A DNA stretch of 64,000 bases from Neospora caninum Liverpool (lineage: Eukaryota; Apicomplexa; Conoidasida; Eucoccidiorida; Sarcocystidae). This document shows, in pieces, positions 1-13,145 of this stretch. Below the pieces are notes generated by a model. It was not told where the DNA came from and did not search any database. It saw only the letters and a program-made list of their open reading frames with translations. Within the stretch, counting starts at the first letter, position 1. Every line of letters starts with the position of its first letter. The DNA lies in NCBI RefSeq assembly GCF_000208865.1, contig NC_018396.1:744001-808000 (forward strand), read 5' to 3'. Made by a program: the position numbers and the translations under genes.

Positions 1-3000
1 GAGAGGCCGCAAGGGGGAAGCATTCAGACGTGTCGCTTCTTCCTAATGGTGGGGGGGCAACGCCACAGACTGTCACTGCAGAGGAAGGAGAGGAAGAGAG
101 CCAGCGCTGCGAGCAGGGGGAATGGGGGCAGCAGATGCTTCTCTCGAGGCGGCGAGGCTCGCTTCCCGGGCCTTCCACATCGGAAGAAGGCGCGTCCGCA
201 GGCCCGTCGAGGAACCCTGGGAGCGGCGCCGCTGCTTCCGTCGCCAGTGCGCAGACTCTCCCAGCGGGCGCAGCTTCGGCGAGAGCAGGCACAGCAAGAT
301 CTTCGCAGGGCGACGCCACCTCCACAGGAGACCTCTCCAGTGGGGCGAGTTCGGTTCGGTCTTCTGTCTTGAGTGAGCCGAGCTCGGGGGCAGTCTCGGA
401 CCGTGGTGGAGCCTCACATCTGTCTCCAGGGGTTCGGGTGCCGGCGGGGCGAGAGGCGCCCAGTCCGGGAGCGAGTCAGAAAGATCCGGCGCCAGAGCCA
501 GAACGTGGCCGCGAGGAGACACACCGCGTCCCCGTCTCTTCCTCGTCAAGTGGAGACCTTTCCGTTCAGTTCCGGGTCTACGGGCGCGGCCCCCCAGACA
601 GTTACGGGAGGGACGAACGGTCTCCGAAGGTGGGCAGTGCATACCGGAGCGAACCCGGGCCGAGAGCGCAGCGGGAGGCCGTGCTCGCGGGAGGCTCGGG
701 AGCGCTGGAGACACGTGCCCAGACAGCCCCAGACAGCGCGAAGCCGTCAAGCCTGCGGACGCGCCCGCAGCCTCTGCGGGAATCCGAAATGGCGACCAGT
801 GCGAGTTCAGCCGCTTCTCCACATTACCGTTCTTCTCGAGCGCTGTCTGTGCTCCAGATGGGGAGCCTCCAAGCCGCAGTCCCCAGTCTGTCTGTGAGCC
901 TAGGGCAGTGCGTGGAACTTCGGCTCCACATCCACTCCAGTTTAGTCGGCCCGGTTGAGGCCGATGCAGTTGTTCTTCGTCTCTCCCAGTTGCCGTGTGC
1001 CGATTTCGCTTCGGGCGCAGGAGGCAGTCTGGGGAAGCACGCCCCGAGCGGCCCAGGATCTGTCGGGGGGTCACCCTCGGCAGCTGCGGGACTCTTTGGC
1101 GTGGGGGCGTCGCGCCCACACCTGGAGGAGACACATCGCCAAGCGACCTCGGTCTGGCTCGTGGTTGGGGCCTCGCTGGGCGCCGAGACGACGGCCTGTT
1201 CCCGAGACGCGGTTGCGCAGCGGCCATGGGAGGCGGAAGACCAGGCGCAAAGGCACTCACGTCAGGTCGGAAAGAAGGCGGCGCGGCTGAAGCTGCAGCC
1301 CGGCATGAACTCTCTCTCACTCTTCTGGAGCAGTCGCTCCCAGGGGGTCTTCGTGCTGGAGCAAGTGTGTGTGGTTGTGGGGGCTGTTGTTCTCGTCCAG
1401 TGGGCCGGAGAGCTGCCGGCGCCTGGCATGCTCGACGAGGTGCGTCAGGCAATGCAAGACATTCTGCTTGTCTCTCTCGAACCGGGCGGGGCGACGGGGC
1501 GAGGGCGAGACCCCAGCGACTCGGACGACGAGACAGGAAGGTCGGCGGCACTGACGAGAGGAACCAGGTTATCTTCTTTCTCGTCTTTCTCTGGCAGCGT
1601 TGCAAGCTCCTTGGCCGGCACGAAAACGCACAGAATCGCTCCTGCAGCCCTCAGTGGGGTGAAGGCGGCTCTCCTCGACGCAGCCGCTGAAGGCTTGTCA
1701 GGCGAACAAGTGGAGAACCTGAAGGACGAAGGCGAGGGTTCCCACTGCCACACCGCCCAGGAAAGGAATCCAACTCCGGTGGCGGCAGAATCTGCCGCGG
1801 TAGCACTCTCAGGGCGCCATCGACGGGTGTCCCGTCGGTTCCCTAATCCCTTTTTCGCCTTTGCCGACTGGGGCAGCGCGCCCGCCGCCCTCGCCTTTGA
1901 AGACCGGATGGCCCCGCAGACGCCGGCCTGCCTTCTCCCGGGCTACACGCCGTGTGGGGCAACTCTCATTCACTCAGACGCCCCTCTTGAACGCATGCTG
2001 CGGCCACTGATTTTCGAGTTTCGACCTCCGGCAACCGCAGTCCAACTCCACATTCAGCCTGCAGGCCCCAACGCTTCATTCCTCTTTTTGAATGCGAAAA
2101 ACTACTTGAAAATCCGGGTCGACATCCTCCCGGGGCTCCTGGTTTTCCCCCGGCCCGCTCGCCTGCGCGTTCTCCAGTGTCTCCTTCCTGCTGCTTGCAC
2201 GGCGTCCCTTCTGGCCGAGGAAGATGAGGACTTGGTGGATGACCTCGCGTCAGAGACGCCGGGCGCATTGTCCGGCATGGCTGCATCTGGACGCCTCGGG
2301 CTCCAGAATCGGGCCTCGGATCCATTCGGAGGGACACTACCAGAGGGCCCTGAAGCCGCAGGAACCGCTCAAGACTTGTGGGCGGCGCCTGCAGGGGGCG
2401 CGTCCCCCCAACGGAGACTTTCCAAGCCGCAAGCGGTCGGCGAAGTGGATTCGGGAGGCGAAGGCGAGGCCGGCTCCGGACAGGGCGATCTCAAGGACAC
2501 CGCGTCGAGGGCCGTCCCCGGTCGTGCGCCCTCCACGACCGCGGTGGGCTCCAGCGTGTCGGCCCACATCGACGAGAGCGCGAGCAGCCTCCGGAAACCC
2601 GACCCGAGCTCGGAAAGCTGGCGACGGTGCGGCGAGAGAGAATCGGCCAGAGGAACCGCTGTCTCGTTTCAGAAGGGATTCGCGTCTTCGTCGCTCTCGG
2701 GCGCCGGCGAGGAGGGCACCCTCCAGTGGAGAGAAGGCTCCACGATCGGTGCTGGCCGAGCGGGGACGGAGGGATGCATAACTCCGCGGTCGATGGCAAC
2801 CAGATCCTGGGAAGGCGACGAGCAGCTCTTTGAAGGCGCCGCCGTGCAGCTAAATTTCTGTTGGGAAGAGGCGATCGCCACCGCAGTTGACGATATGCCG
2901 GCGCACATCGGGCTCCACGGAGGCCAGGGGCTGGACATGTCAGGGTTCCAAGGGGGGGGCAAGGACACGCGCCGAGAGGCAACAGCACTGGACGGACAGC

Positions 3001-6000
3001 TCCGAGGGAGTCGCTCAACCACGCGATGGCAAGGTGAAAATGACCCTCTCGATGCTTCGAGCGGCGCAGACTGCGAGGGTGGCGACGGCCTGCCAGTCCT
3101 GGAGCAGTTTGACTTTATTCGAATACGTGCAGCTGCGGACGAAGGTGGAGACGTTCTTGCCATTGTCCCTCGGCGGAGCCCCCTCGCGACTGCCCCTGCA
3201 GCTCTGGCTCGCGAATGCGCGCCGGGAGACTCTTCGTCCAGTCGCCTTCCGGGCGAGGCTGTCTTCTCAGGCGAAGACGGCAGCAGTTTCGAGGAAACGG
3301 CCACGTCTTGCGAACCAGAAGGCTCGACATTTTCTCAAGGGTGGCTTGATTTGCCGAAATTTTGCCGGAATGTCGAGGTTCTCGTCCCTGTGGTTCCCGT
3401 TCACGCGACGTGTGTGAGGACGCCCGACAGCTTCGGCGGCCTCGTTCCTTCGTTCAGCATGGCTCGCCAGAGCGAGGAGCCTGCAGACGAAACGGGGCGC
3501 ATGGCCGATGCGTCGTGGCCCGGCAGCGAAGATCAGAGCGCCGCGCCGCGTGAACAAAGTGTCCCTGCGTCTCGGTCCGACCTCGAGCCTTCAGGAGAGT
3601 CGACCGTGCAGGACATGGGCGCAGCAGCCGTAAGAGCAGAGAAGAGGCAGAGTCGAGGAAGCCAAGGAAGATATCAACTCGGCGAATATCGCCACGCATT
3701 TCCTTTTCCACGTAGTGTGCACCAATCACTTTTTAGGCCGGTGTCTGTACGCTACCTCACATATGTGTACTCGCTGCCACTGGGGAGGGTTGCGAGTACC
3801 TTTCTGTCTTCAGCATACGGCTACGCATGAACAAGCATGTACCACAAACCATATCTGCATTACCTACATATCAATGTGGATATATTCTCATATATCAATC
3901 CACTCCTATATCTATCTATATCTATGTATTTGTATATATATGTATGTGCTCCGAAGGAGTGTGATGCATGAAAGAGAGTAGGCGTCTTTGCGCGTCTACG
4001 GACTGTCGAATTGTTTATGTAAACATTTGCGTCTTTGCATGTTTTTAACCGACAGGTTAGTCTGGCCACGCTGAGTCTCTCCAGGGTCTGTGTGCCGATT
4101 GTTCTTTTCTGTTCTTGTTTTTCTTCTCAGCCGCGCTGTGTTGGGTCGTGCCCGGAGGCCCGCGTGGGTTCTTTGAAGTCCTTTTCGTCTGCCTCGCCGT
4201 GTCGCGAAGCGCTGCCGCGTCTGCCCTCGCGAGGCACACACACGCAACGTTCGTCGCTGTTTCGTTGGCGTTCCGGGTCGGTCGTGTCTTGGCAAGACGC
4301 CGTGGGGCAGGGAGGCAACCGCCAGAGGCCAGATGGACGTCGCCTGGCGACTTCGCAGTCGAGCGCGGTGCGCTGTGGCTCTGCCTCTTGGGACGGGAGA
4401 GACGACGGCGGCCGCGGCGAGGCGAGCGACGCGAGACCCTTTCCCGGGGGCTTCGAAAGAGACGGCAGTTCGCTGGCGGTCGCTGAGGACGCAGCTCACG
4501 TCGTGGCGTCTCTGCAGTTCTACACCAGCACTGGGGTCGACGTGTGTGACCGCTCGCTGCGGCGCGTCCGACGGCGGGAACGGCAACGGTCGGAGCAGAC
4601 GAAGCGGTTGGCTGGAAACGGAGAAGGCGCGGAGACACTGGGCAGCGCGGCACGGACGCCAGGCGACAAGAGCGGGGGCACGGACAACGGGTCCGACTTG
4701 CGCAGCGGCGACTCAGTTCCCAATTCTCTCTTGGGATATTTCGTCCCGGCGATCTACTGTGGAGGGGACGGGGATGCTTGCCAGCTGTCTCCTTGTCGCT
4801 CTGACTTGCATGCTTCCGATTTTCCCCTCGCGGCCTCTTCCTTGGGTGATGTCTCTGCCGTTGCAGTTGACGGGGGCGGCTCGAAGCGTGAGGGGAACCC
4901 TCGAGGAGACGAAAGCAATCGCTATAGCGCCGCGGACTGTTCCGCGCGTCCTCTCTCGCGTCTTGGCGGAAGCATCTCTGTGATCGAGAGAGGCATCGAG
5001 GGAAGGCGGGATCTTGCTGGCGAAGGCCTGGAAGAGCAGTTCGACAGTATCACTTGTTCGATGTCGTGCACACGCCTCTGTCGCCGAAGAAGAGAGGAGC
5101 ATCGACGTCAGTCGAAATTGAACAAGACGGCGAAACGCGCACCTCAAGCGGATGGTGAGACCCCACTGAGAAGCGCCCGCGCCGCGTCTCCTTCATCAGG
5201 GACCGCGGAAGACGACGACGAAGCGGGGATGTATGGCGCTGTCTGCTCACCGTGTCCTCTGTCGACAGAGGGCGAAGGAGACGATGACTCTTCGTTGAGC
5301 CCCAGTGAAGACGAAGAGGAGCCGTGCGCCAGACAGCCGCAGCCGATCACGATTCTACGAGTGCAGACATCGCGCGTCCATCGCCTCCAAGTCCGCCTCG
5401 CCCTCACGCACTCCTGCCGCACGCTGCATCTCTCGGGGGGCAACGTCCTGCACCAGATTTTCTTGCAGGGCTGCTCGCCGACGGAGCCGGTTGTGCTGGA
5501 CTGTGCGTCAATCTCGCCTGTCTCGGCATTGCAGAACGACTCCGAGAGAGACAAGCGAGTCGGAGAGAGAAAGACTCTGCCTGAGGCGATGCAGGGACGG
5601 AGGAAAGGACCCGACAGGGTCCGCGTCAGTCTGATTGTGCCCTCGCCGTTATGTCCCGGATTCTCATCGCAGCTCCACTGGCAAGATGAAGGTAAAAACG
5701 CCACATTTTTGTGCGTTTCGCTTTCGCCTGGTGTCATCGCCTTTGTTCTTCTGTCATCGGTTTCCTCAACAGGGCGTGAAAGTTCTCTGCTTGCCTTTCA
5801 TTTGTCTTCCGCACTTGCGTCTCGGTCCGCGTTTTCTGTCTTGCTTGCGTCCTGCTTCAATCTCTTCTCTCGCACTGTCTCGCCTCGCCCTTGGTGCCTT
5901 CGTCCTTCCAGGTTCGGTTCAGTTGAAAACGCTCCTTTTCGGTGGCCAAATCACAACGCTTCTGGTGCGCCTCCAGCATCGGCACGCCGACGACGCCTGC

Positions 6001-8675
6001 GCGTCCTTTGCTTCTCGACGCCAGCATCGCGGCGAAGCGGACCCGAGTCGACTGGGAGGCAGCCAGCAAATCCGTCACTGGAGAGACGAAGAGAGAGGGG
6101 CCGACGCGTTCAACGAAGCACGGAGAAGCGAGCAGAGACTGGCCACGCTGCATGAGCAGGAGGAGCACTGGAGTGGTCAAGAACCGGACACGAGTTCCTG
6201 GAAAGATGAGCCTGCAACGTCCCTAACTCCGCGCTTAGAGCCGTATCTTCTGTCTGTCTACTATCGGTTCCTCGAGCCTCAATTCCCGCACATCTCGTCT
6301 GGGGAAACCCCTCAACCGGCTAGCTCTGCTGCGTTCCCTGCCTGCACGTCCACGTGTGCGGGACCCGCCACAAAGCCTCCGGCTCTGGCCCTACCGCCGC
6401 CTTCGCTGCCAAACGCACCTCTAGAAGAGAACCATAGTTGCCGAAGCCGCAGCGAAGGCTCGCAGCCACTCGTTTACCACATTCCTCTTTTGCTTCCCGT
6501 TCAAAAGTTCCCCGTGGACGTCATGGTCCTCGCGCCCCGCACAGGCCGCGTCTCGACGCCTCTGTTTGTCTCTCTGGTCTTCACCAATTGCTCGGATGTA
6601 AGCGAGAAAAAGCGGACGGAAACGAGGGGGACAGGCCTGGACTTGGGGCCTGGGAAAATCACAGGGGGGCAAAAAACCGAAGGCGGAGCGTGGAAACCCG
6701 TGGAGGCAGCGATGCGCAGACAGCCACCCACCCGTGAGAAGGTCCGGTTTCTGGTTTCTGTTCCCCTGCCTTTGCTTGAGCCTCGCCATCTCGGGGATTG
6801 AAGGAGATGCTCTTTTTTCTCGCGTTTTGGTTTCGCTCGTGTTCGCTGTGGACCAGCTACGCGGGTGGCGCGTTGACATCGCCTCTCGCCTCTGGTTCTC
6901 ACCATTTTTGCTTTTTGCTTTTCTGCTTCTCCTGTGGGTGCCTTCTTGGTTGCTCACGAGTCTGCGTTTGTCTTCCGTTCGACGGCTTTTCGGCGTGTTC
7001 GTTTCCCTGCTTTTCTGTGTGCAGATCCAACTTCAAGTGCGCCACTCCGTGTCGCTCGAGTTTGACGAGACGTACTCCCAGCGCCAGCAACCTGTAGGCG
7101 ATCGGAATAATTCTTCCCTTTCCTCAGCCTTCTCCTCTCGCGCGGGGCTGCTTGCCGACGACAGCCATCTCCCTGCCTCGCATTTCGGGGGTCGGAGTGC
7201 GGGAGCGAACGGCGTGGCGGGCGAGCGGGGGCGCGAGAGAAGTCGAATGCTTGCCACATCCAACAGCGGCCTAGGCGATGGAGAGAGAAGAAGAGGGACC
7301 GCTGGCGTGTCGCAGACGGGAGGCCCCGGGGCTTCTCCGCGTCTTGGCGAGTGCCATGACTGGCTGATGGTAGGTCCGGCGGAATCGATAAAAGAAGAGC
7401 AGGAAAGGCATCCAACGGATCCAGGCGAGGGTCGAACGAACCGTGCAAAGGCCGGGAGAGAGAGGAAGGGGAACCAGCCGCAAAAGGGAAGCGAAACAGA
7501 GAGGGACAGGAACAGGGGACGGGAACGGGACGCGGTGTCCCGGCTGAGAGAAAGACACAAAACTGACTGGCACAGAGGAAGACAGCCCAGACACGCACGA
7601 TCAAGGAAGACTTCAACCCGCGAGGCAGGAATTATGCTCAGAGTGAACGGGAGATTTACAACGGCGCCCCGTCGGTGAAACTCACTGCGTCTTCCTTGGC
7701 GATGAAACAGATCTTTTGTTTTGTGCTCTGTTTCTCTTACCCGCCCTCACTGTCGGTAACTCTCTCTGCGTCTCTTCCATGCTCGCTTCTTCTGCCCGAC
7801 CATCTTGCTGTACGCCGAATTCAGTCCGGCAACCAGCAACTTGGTGCACGGCGATTCTAGAAAGACAGAAGCGAGAACCGTCTGCCAAACTCTCTTGCAT
7901 TTCTCTTGTGCCCACTTTTTGCGTGGCTCTCTCCCGTTCACATTCATTTTTCCTTTACTCGTCTCTATTCATTTTTATTTTCACTCATCTCTCTACGCAT
8001 TCAGTACCGACCCCAATTCACCGAGATGGTCGGGTAGAGTCACACACAAAACGCCCAAAGGAAGGCGCGAGTCTGTCGTGTTTCTCAGGTATTTTGTCAC
8101 TGTATGTCTGTATATGTCTCGCTGCCTTTGTTTTCTCTGCCTCTCTTTTTTTCCTCCGTCCTCAGGTTGGCTCCAAGTGTCGCACAACCGTCCTCCCGGC
8201 TCGAAGTCAAACACAAGTTCGCTTTCAGTTGATTCCGCTCCGAGCAGGGTCTCTCTTTCTTCCTGTCGTCCGGGTGTATGTACGTCCAGGCGAAGATTTA
8301 CGCGACTCAGGGAATCTGAGCAGCCAGGCGACACGCCACCTCTCACTTCGAAACTCTCTGGACGCCGCTAGTATGCAAAGCGACCAGTGCACATCACAGC
8401 CCCGCACAGATGCTTATAACAGTGATACGAGTGCTGATTCACCAGGGCCCGCGACAGTGACGCAAGCTAGCGGCGTGTCATCGTCTGCCGCGTGTGATTT
8501 CTCTAGAAGTGAAGAAAACGCCGACTTCAGGAAACTGCTGACAAATACAGGAGTGGAAAGCTATGCCAGTAGCTGGATCACGATGCCTGAAGGAGACTCG
8601 GTAACGGCAGGGAGAGAAGTGCTGGTGCTCCCAAAGGTTCTGTCGAATCCAGATCTGAGGCTCCTTCCAGATTAG
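1..8675 (+). CDS. TRAPPC10/Trs130-like TRAPPII subunit, 5' partial
   Basis: Probable large subunit of the TRAPPII tethering complex, which acts in Golgi/endosome vesicle traffic as a Rab exchange factor (family knowledge). Exons read as 1-3629 (open to the window edge in frame 3), 4131-5691, 5912-6597, 7025-7369 and 8166-8675. All junctions are GT-AG and phases agree (0,1,0,0); at least 2,240 residues are visible. Support for the family: a beta-sandwich-like block near 865-980 (LSVSLGQCVELRLHIHSS), a block near 1290-1410 ending GVFVLEQVCVVVGAV, and a C-terminal block in the last two exons (DWLMVGSKC then RFQLIPLRAGSLFLPVVRV) like the end of TRAPPC10. Low-complexity Ser/Gly/Glu/Arg stretches separate the conserved islands and make the protein about twice the usual length (around 1,100-1,260 residues). 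The true start lies outside the window. Other large TRAPP subunits such as TRAPPC9 or TRAPPC11 are less likely. Confidence 0.7.
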
Positions 8676-11071
8676 AGCGGCAACGAGATGACAGGAAGAA
8701 GGGGCGGGCGAAAATGGAGAGCGACAGAAACGGCGCGTTGAGCGAAGGGAGGAATGTGACGATCCCTGCGAGGTATTGCGTAGTGGTGTATTTTTTGTAA
8801 CGGGGCAACTGACCGCTGCTACGGGCCTCCGGTTCCACGCATGTGCAAACACACACGACAACCGTGCATCGGTCCTGCGCAAACGCGAGGCTTTGCCGAT
8901 ACACCGTCTCTGTTTTTTGTCGTTTTCAGAGGACAGCGGCTACCTATGTCTGTTGACACATACGCCTTTGTATGTATGTGTCTATCTGTCCACTCATTTA
9001 CATAGATACATTTGTCTAGTCAAATAGTTGTGCTGTGTGTGGTGCTTGCAATGAACGTTCTGGGCTGCGTCTCCCTCCCACTTGCCGGTCATGGGGCGAA
9101 CACCAGCTTCCTTTCCCATTCTTCCTCAATTGTGTGAAGGATCTGCGCATTTGTTGTGGCCACAAAATTGATGCTGCCACGTATGGAGTCCGCTAAAATA
9201 CACTTGCACCTCCCACGCAGTGCGTGGCGACGGCAGGCGCCGCGAGTCGAAGAGCGGAAAATATAAAAAAGTATAGCTGCATGTCGGCAGAAGCGCTACT
9301 CTAGAAGGTACGAACTGTGTGAAATTGTTCGTTGCTGGAATCTTTGAGGGGCCGTAGAGTCTACAGCCTCCATAGGATACGCCGTTGCCTGCGTGTCATG
9401 GACATCACACGCATACCGACGGCTACGGTTGCGATAAGGCAGGAGGCAGGCCTTTGTTGCCTGGGGCGTGTCAGAGTGGAGCTACTCGCGTTGGATACTC
9501 CTATTCTTCACTGCTATAAGGCAGAACCTCTTTTTGGACCTAGCCGACACGTCTTACTCGAAGCGTCTGCCCCGACGTTTTCTTGTGCTGCGCAATGAGA
9601 CTGCTGAATCAGGTAGTTACTCCCGTATTCATGTTGCACAATGTGGACCAAGGGCGTATGTGTTCACCAGTACATGAATGAGACTGACTGCACATATGTG
9701 ATGCCCCAATCCTCCACGTACGACCCCTGTAGCACGCACATGCATGCACGAAGCTACTGGCCTTTTTGGCGTAGCCTATCGTAGTCCGGACACGTGAATC
9801 GCCAGCGCACACTTGCATGAGAAAGCATCGAAGCCATGTGCCGCCAGCAACCAAAGCCACCGTATCCCATAGAACAGACATTCGCGAAACTCACGGCTAC
9901 TATCGCCGGGTGAGGAGCACCGTGCCGGACAGCCAGACTTTCGGGAGTTAACCGCGACAGCCCAGGAAGTCAAAGAGAAACGTGAGCAACGCTCGTCCCT
10001 GCTCATATGATATTTGAAGCGATACTTCGAAGGCACGGTCGTGCGGGTCATTCGTCGACACTGAGTTTACGGCAGATGGGAAGGATACGATCTGCAGGCC
10101 GGGCCTAACAACGGGCGGGTGCTGCTTGTGGTGATTTAATGGACACCTTTCTCCACTGTAACCCAGTTTCTGCCACACTGAAATCAGGCAGCCGGTCGTT
10201 TGCCACTCTGTGGATTCAGCCAAAACAGCGTTGTCTACTCTGAACTCAGGTTTTCTCCTCGTCCTCTCTGTGAGCCGCCGCTTTACCAATTCCCTTGGCC
10301 GGGGATTGTAAATTACTATATATCCGTGTTTTCTCGTGTCTCGAATATACTCACACTAGAGCCACTTCGAGCATGGTACTGCGTGGTCTAAACGGTAGGA
10401 TCCTCAATTCGTTCGCCTCTGTATACACAGGGGTCTGGGGTGGTTTTACACCCACATTAACTACTATTCCCAGCGCAATGCTCGCGTTCCTAACTGGTTC
10501 CGGCGTTGTTCTACAGGGGTGGTGTTCTCTATCCTGCAAGAGACTGCGTTGTATGCTGACTGCACTCACTAGAATACTAAGAGGCGGGAAAGCCCCCACG
10601 GCGTAGAACACGGTTATATGCTCTACATTTTTGAGGCGTGTGGCAGCGCAAACACACATCTCTCCATCGGCGCCTCACATTCCTGCTCCACTGTCAGAGA
10701 GGAGTTGTCACTTTAGAGGAGCGCAACAAGAAAGTCAATCGCCGCAGGGCCAGACGGCCCAACTTCCTGAAGTCTCTACAATATTATTTCACGGGTAACC
10801 GATCAACATGCCAGGTGTGCGTGAAACCCAGAGACTGGCAGAAAAACAGGCAAGACTGAGTCGTTTTCCACGCATCTACGCCTCTCCACGCACCTCCATG
10901 ATTCCCCTGACTTCTCTTTTTCTCTTAAAGAGCCAGTTGACATAGCTGTCCGTTTCCTTTGTCTCTCTCTTTTGGTCTCTCCTGTCGTCCAATGTGAAGG
11001 CATTTCACGAAAGTTTTGGCGAGGTTTACGAAGACAAGAAAAGAAAGTCTAGATACAAAACAGGAAACCGC
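8676..11071. other. Intergenic, between convergent 3' ends
   Basis: The TRAPPC10-like gene (+) and eL34 (-) converge here, so both 3' UTRs and poly(A) sites should lie in this stretch. The open frames seen (for example 9332-9598 +, 9776-10051 -, 9948-10289 -) are under 115 codons, show no recognisable motif and have no convincing splice partners. I see no gene. Confidence 0.6.
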
Positions 11072-13145
11072 TTATGCCTTCGCGGTCTTGCTGCTCTTCT
11101 TCTGCTTCGACTTCTTCGACTCCGCCTTCAGTTCGTCCTTCTTTTGCTTCTCCTTCACTTGCAACACCTGCTTGACGCACTTTTGCTCCTCCACAAGGAA
11201 CGCACGCACAATCCTGGTGGAAAACACAGAGAACAGCCAAAAGACTGACCCACCGAAATAGTCCCGGAGACACAAGGAGCCCATTTTCAGCGAACGAGCA
11301 AATCCAATTTGACCGTGCTTCCAGTGTATGTGGGGTGGTTCATGAACGGCCTTCTGTTAACTGCAAGGCTGTTAACCAGGAAAAACCCATCAACACGCAC
11401 GCACGCGCACACGCATCAACAGTTTTTTCAAACGGAGACTAACGAAGCATCGCCAGCAGAGAGCACGTGTCCTTCAGAAGAGAATGACAGAGAAAAATCA
11501 AAATGGGAACACACCCCACCTATCTGTCCCCCCATCAGTGCCCGAGACGCGCGACGACGTCATTCCGCGAGATAACAAGAAAAATGCTGGGAGACACCAC
11601 GGGGGCGCACTCTGCTACTCGTTGAGTTGATACGGATGCACAGCGAACACCATCAACGCATTGCCATTCTTCACACATCTACAGATCTTCCCCATTTCAT
11701 GTTTGCAGAACTCAAACACAGCCATTCCTGGCTGTCTCGAGTCGGAAAAAAAACTGGCGACCCGGCTTGCGCCGTCCAAAACAGCCGTGGAAGCCTCTAA
11801 AAAACGCATGCACTTAAGTCCACGATGAGTCGAGCTCGTTCCTGCTTGACTACGTGTTACGCTTTGTTGACAAGGCTGCCTACTCTGGCACCTCTTCAGA
11901 AAGAGCGACTGTGGCTTTACGTTTCCACGGAATTCCGACACTCTTCCACTTGTCGGTGCAACGCATATCTACCAGGCACTGCATGCAGAAGCAGCATCCT
12001 AAGATTTGCCGTTCCGACATTCCAAACGCACTACACACACTCCTTTTGACCTGACACGACACGCTTCGCCTCACTTACCTCTCACGTACGCAGGCGTGGC
12101 ATCGGCTGCCACCATAAGCGCGGTGGACTGTTCTCTCTCTCTTCTTCAAGAGCCTCAGTCTGTGTGGCGCAACAGCTGGGATCTGCAGAAAAGAACGCAC
12201 AAACACAGTGTTCAGCGTGAAAAACGTACTGCTTGGCAGGAAAGGGCTGTATCTCTCAAATGCAGGGAAGAAGCGTCTACCCTCTCCTCTTCCCCTCCCG
12301 GAGTGTCTAGTCCTCGTTGACTGCCGAACATCAAGAAGGGGCGCAGAAACGTCGGAAGAAATAACGTGTACAGAATCCGAGCCACACAGCACCGAGTGCC
12401 TTCAGACCACGGTACACTTCCTACACAGTCGTCAACGTGTAGACACTCGCTGGTGCCAACATTTACGATAAAGGGGGAACGAAACGCCCCTGACGCATTC
12501 ACAAACAGTTACGTGCCTGCCTCCCATATTCTGTCCAGTGTGAGCCGCCGAAGGCACGGCGATAGCTTTCTGGCCCAGTGGTCCCATTTTTTCCGGAGAG
12601 TCGACAGCGATAAGCCAGGGTGCTCACACGGCCCATTTTGTACGAATCCAGTGTGTTCTACTCAGGTAAGTCGTTTCAGTCAGCCCACGTTTCGACTGCG
12701 GGAGAAAGATCCCAAGAGCGGCAGACGGGACAGGCAAGGCATCTCCCTTGCCTGTCACCGTTAACACGAGTTCATTGGAGATGAACGAGGGCAACAGATG
12801 AATGCGCATGCTACGTTCAAATTTTGCCAATCGTGTACAGGCTGCTCCATTCTTCACGTCAACGATTGTGCCTCGCCACTGTGCACGCTGTGGGACAGCA
12901 TGCAGTTGAATTCTGCAGAAAGACTGAGGCGGGGCACGGTCCGTCTGGCGGGAAGTGAAACGGTTCCGAAATTCTCAGAAACTCACCCCAGGCAAAGCGC
13001 GATGGCAGTTGCCACATTTTGGCCGCGAAGGCTGCTTGCCCACATTGTGGAAAACAACCTTTGCTCCAGGCGTGCGCACGCGGCGCACTCGGTTGGAGCC
13101 GGTGGCATAGTGATTGTGACGACGGTAAACCAGACGAGGCGCCAT
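11072..13145 (-). CDS. RPL34: 60S ribosomal protein eL34
   Basis: Structural protein of the large cytosolic ribosomal subunit. Three exons on the minus strand: 13145-12987, 12182-12079 and 11213-11072; introns GTGAGT...CAG (phase 0) and GTAAGT...CAG (phase 2). The product is 134 residues, close to the family's 115-130. Exon 1 has the N-terminal signature (APRLVYRRHNHYAT, then RVRRVRTPG) and a CxxC pair at residues 44 and 47; exon 2 has HRAYGGSRCHACVRE with the second CxxC pair at 81 and 84; exon 3 gives RIVRAFLVEEQK and a Lys-rich tail ending KTAKA. Both CxxC pairs are typical of eL34. The start sits in CAAAAATGG, a good coccidian start context. It is transcribed divergently from the unknown gene at 14653, and a TGCATGCA element lies about 240 bases upstream of its start. 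Confidence 0.96.

Noticed and set aside
73..1605. A 510-codon minus frame.
   Set aside because: It is the antisense shadow of the G+C-rich TRAPPC10-like exon; similar shadows occur opposite DCP2 (45557-46657, 46919-47758, 47781-48683).
11072..11284. A 70-codon minus frame with a hydrophobic start in a good context (AAAATGGG) that looked like a small membrane protein gene.
   Set aside because: Its second half is the last exon of eL34 (RIVRAFLVEEQK), joined by a phase-2 acceptor at 11214; the hydrophobic part is intron.
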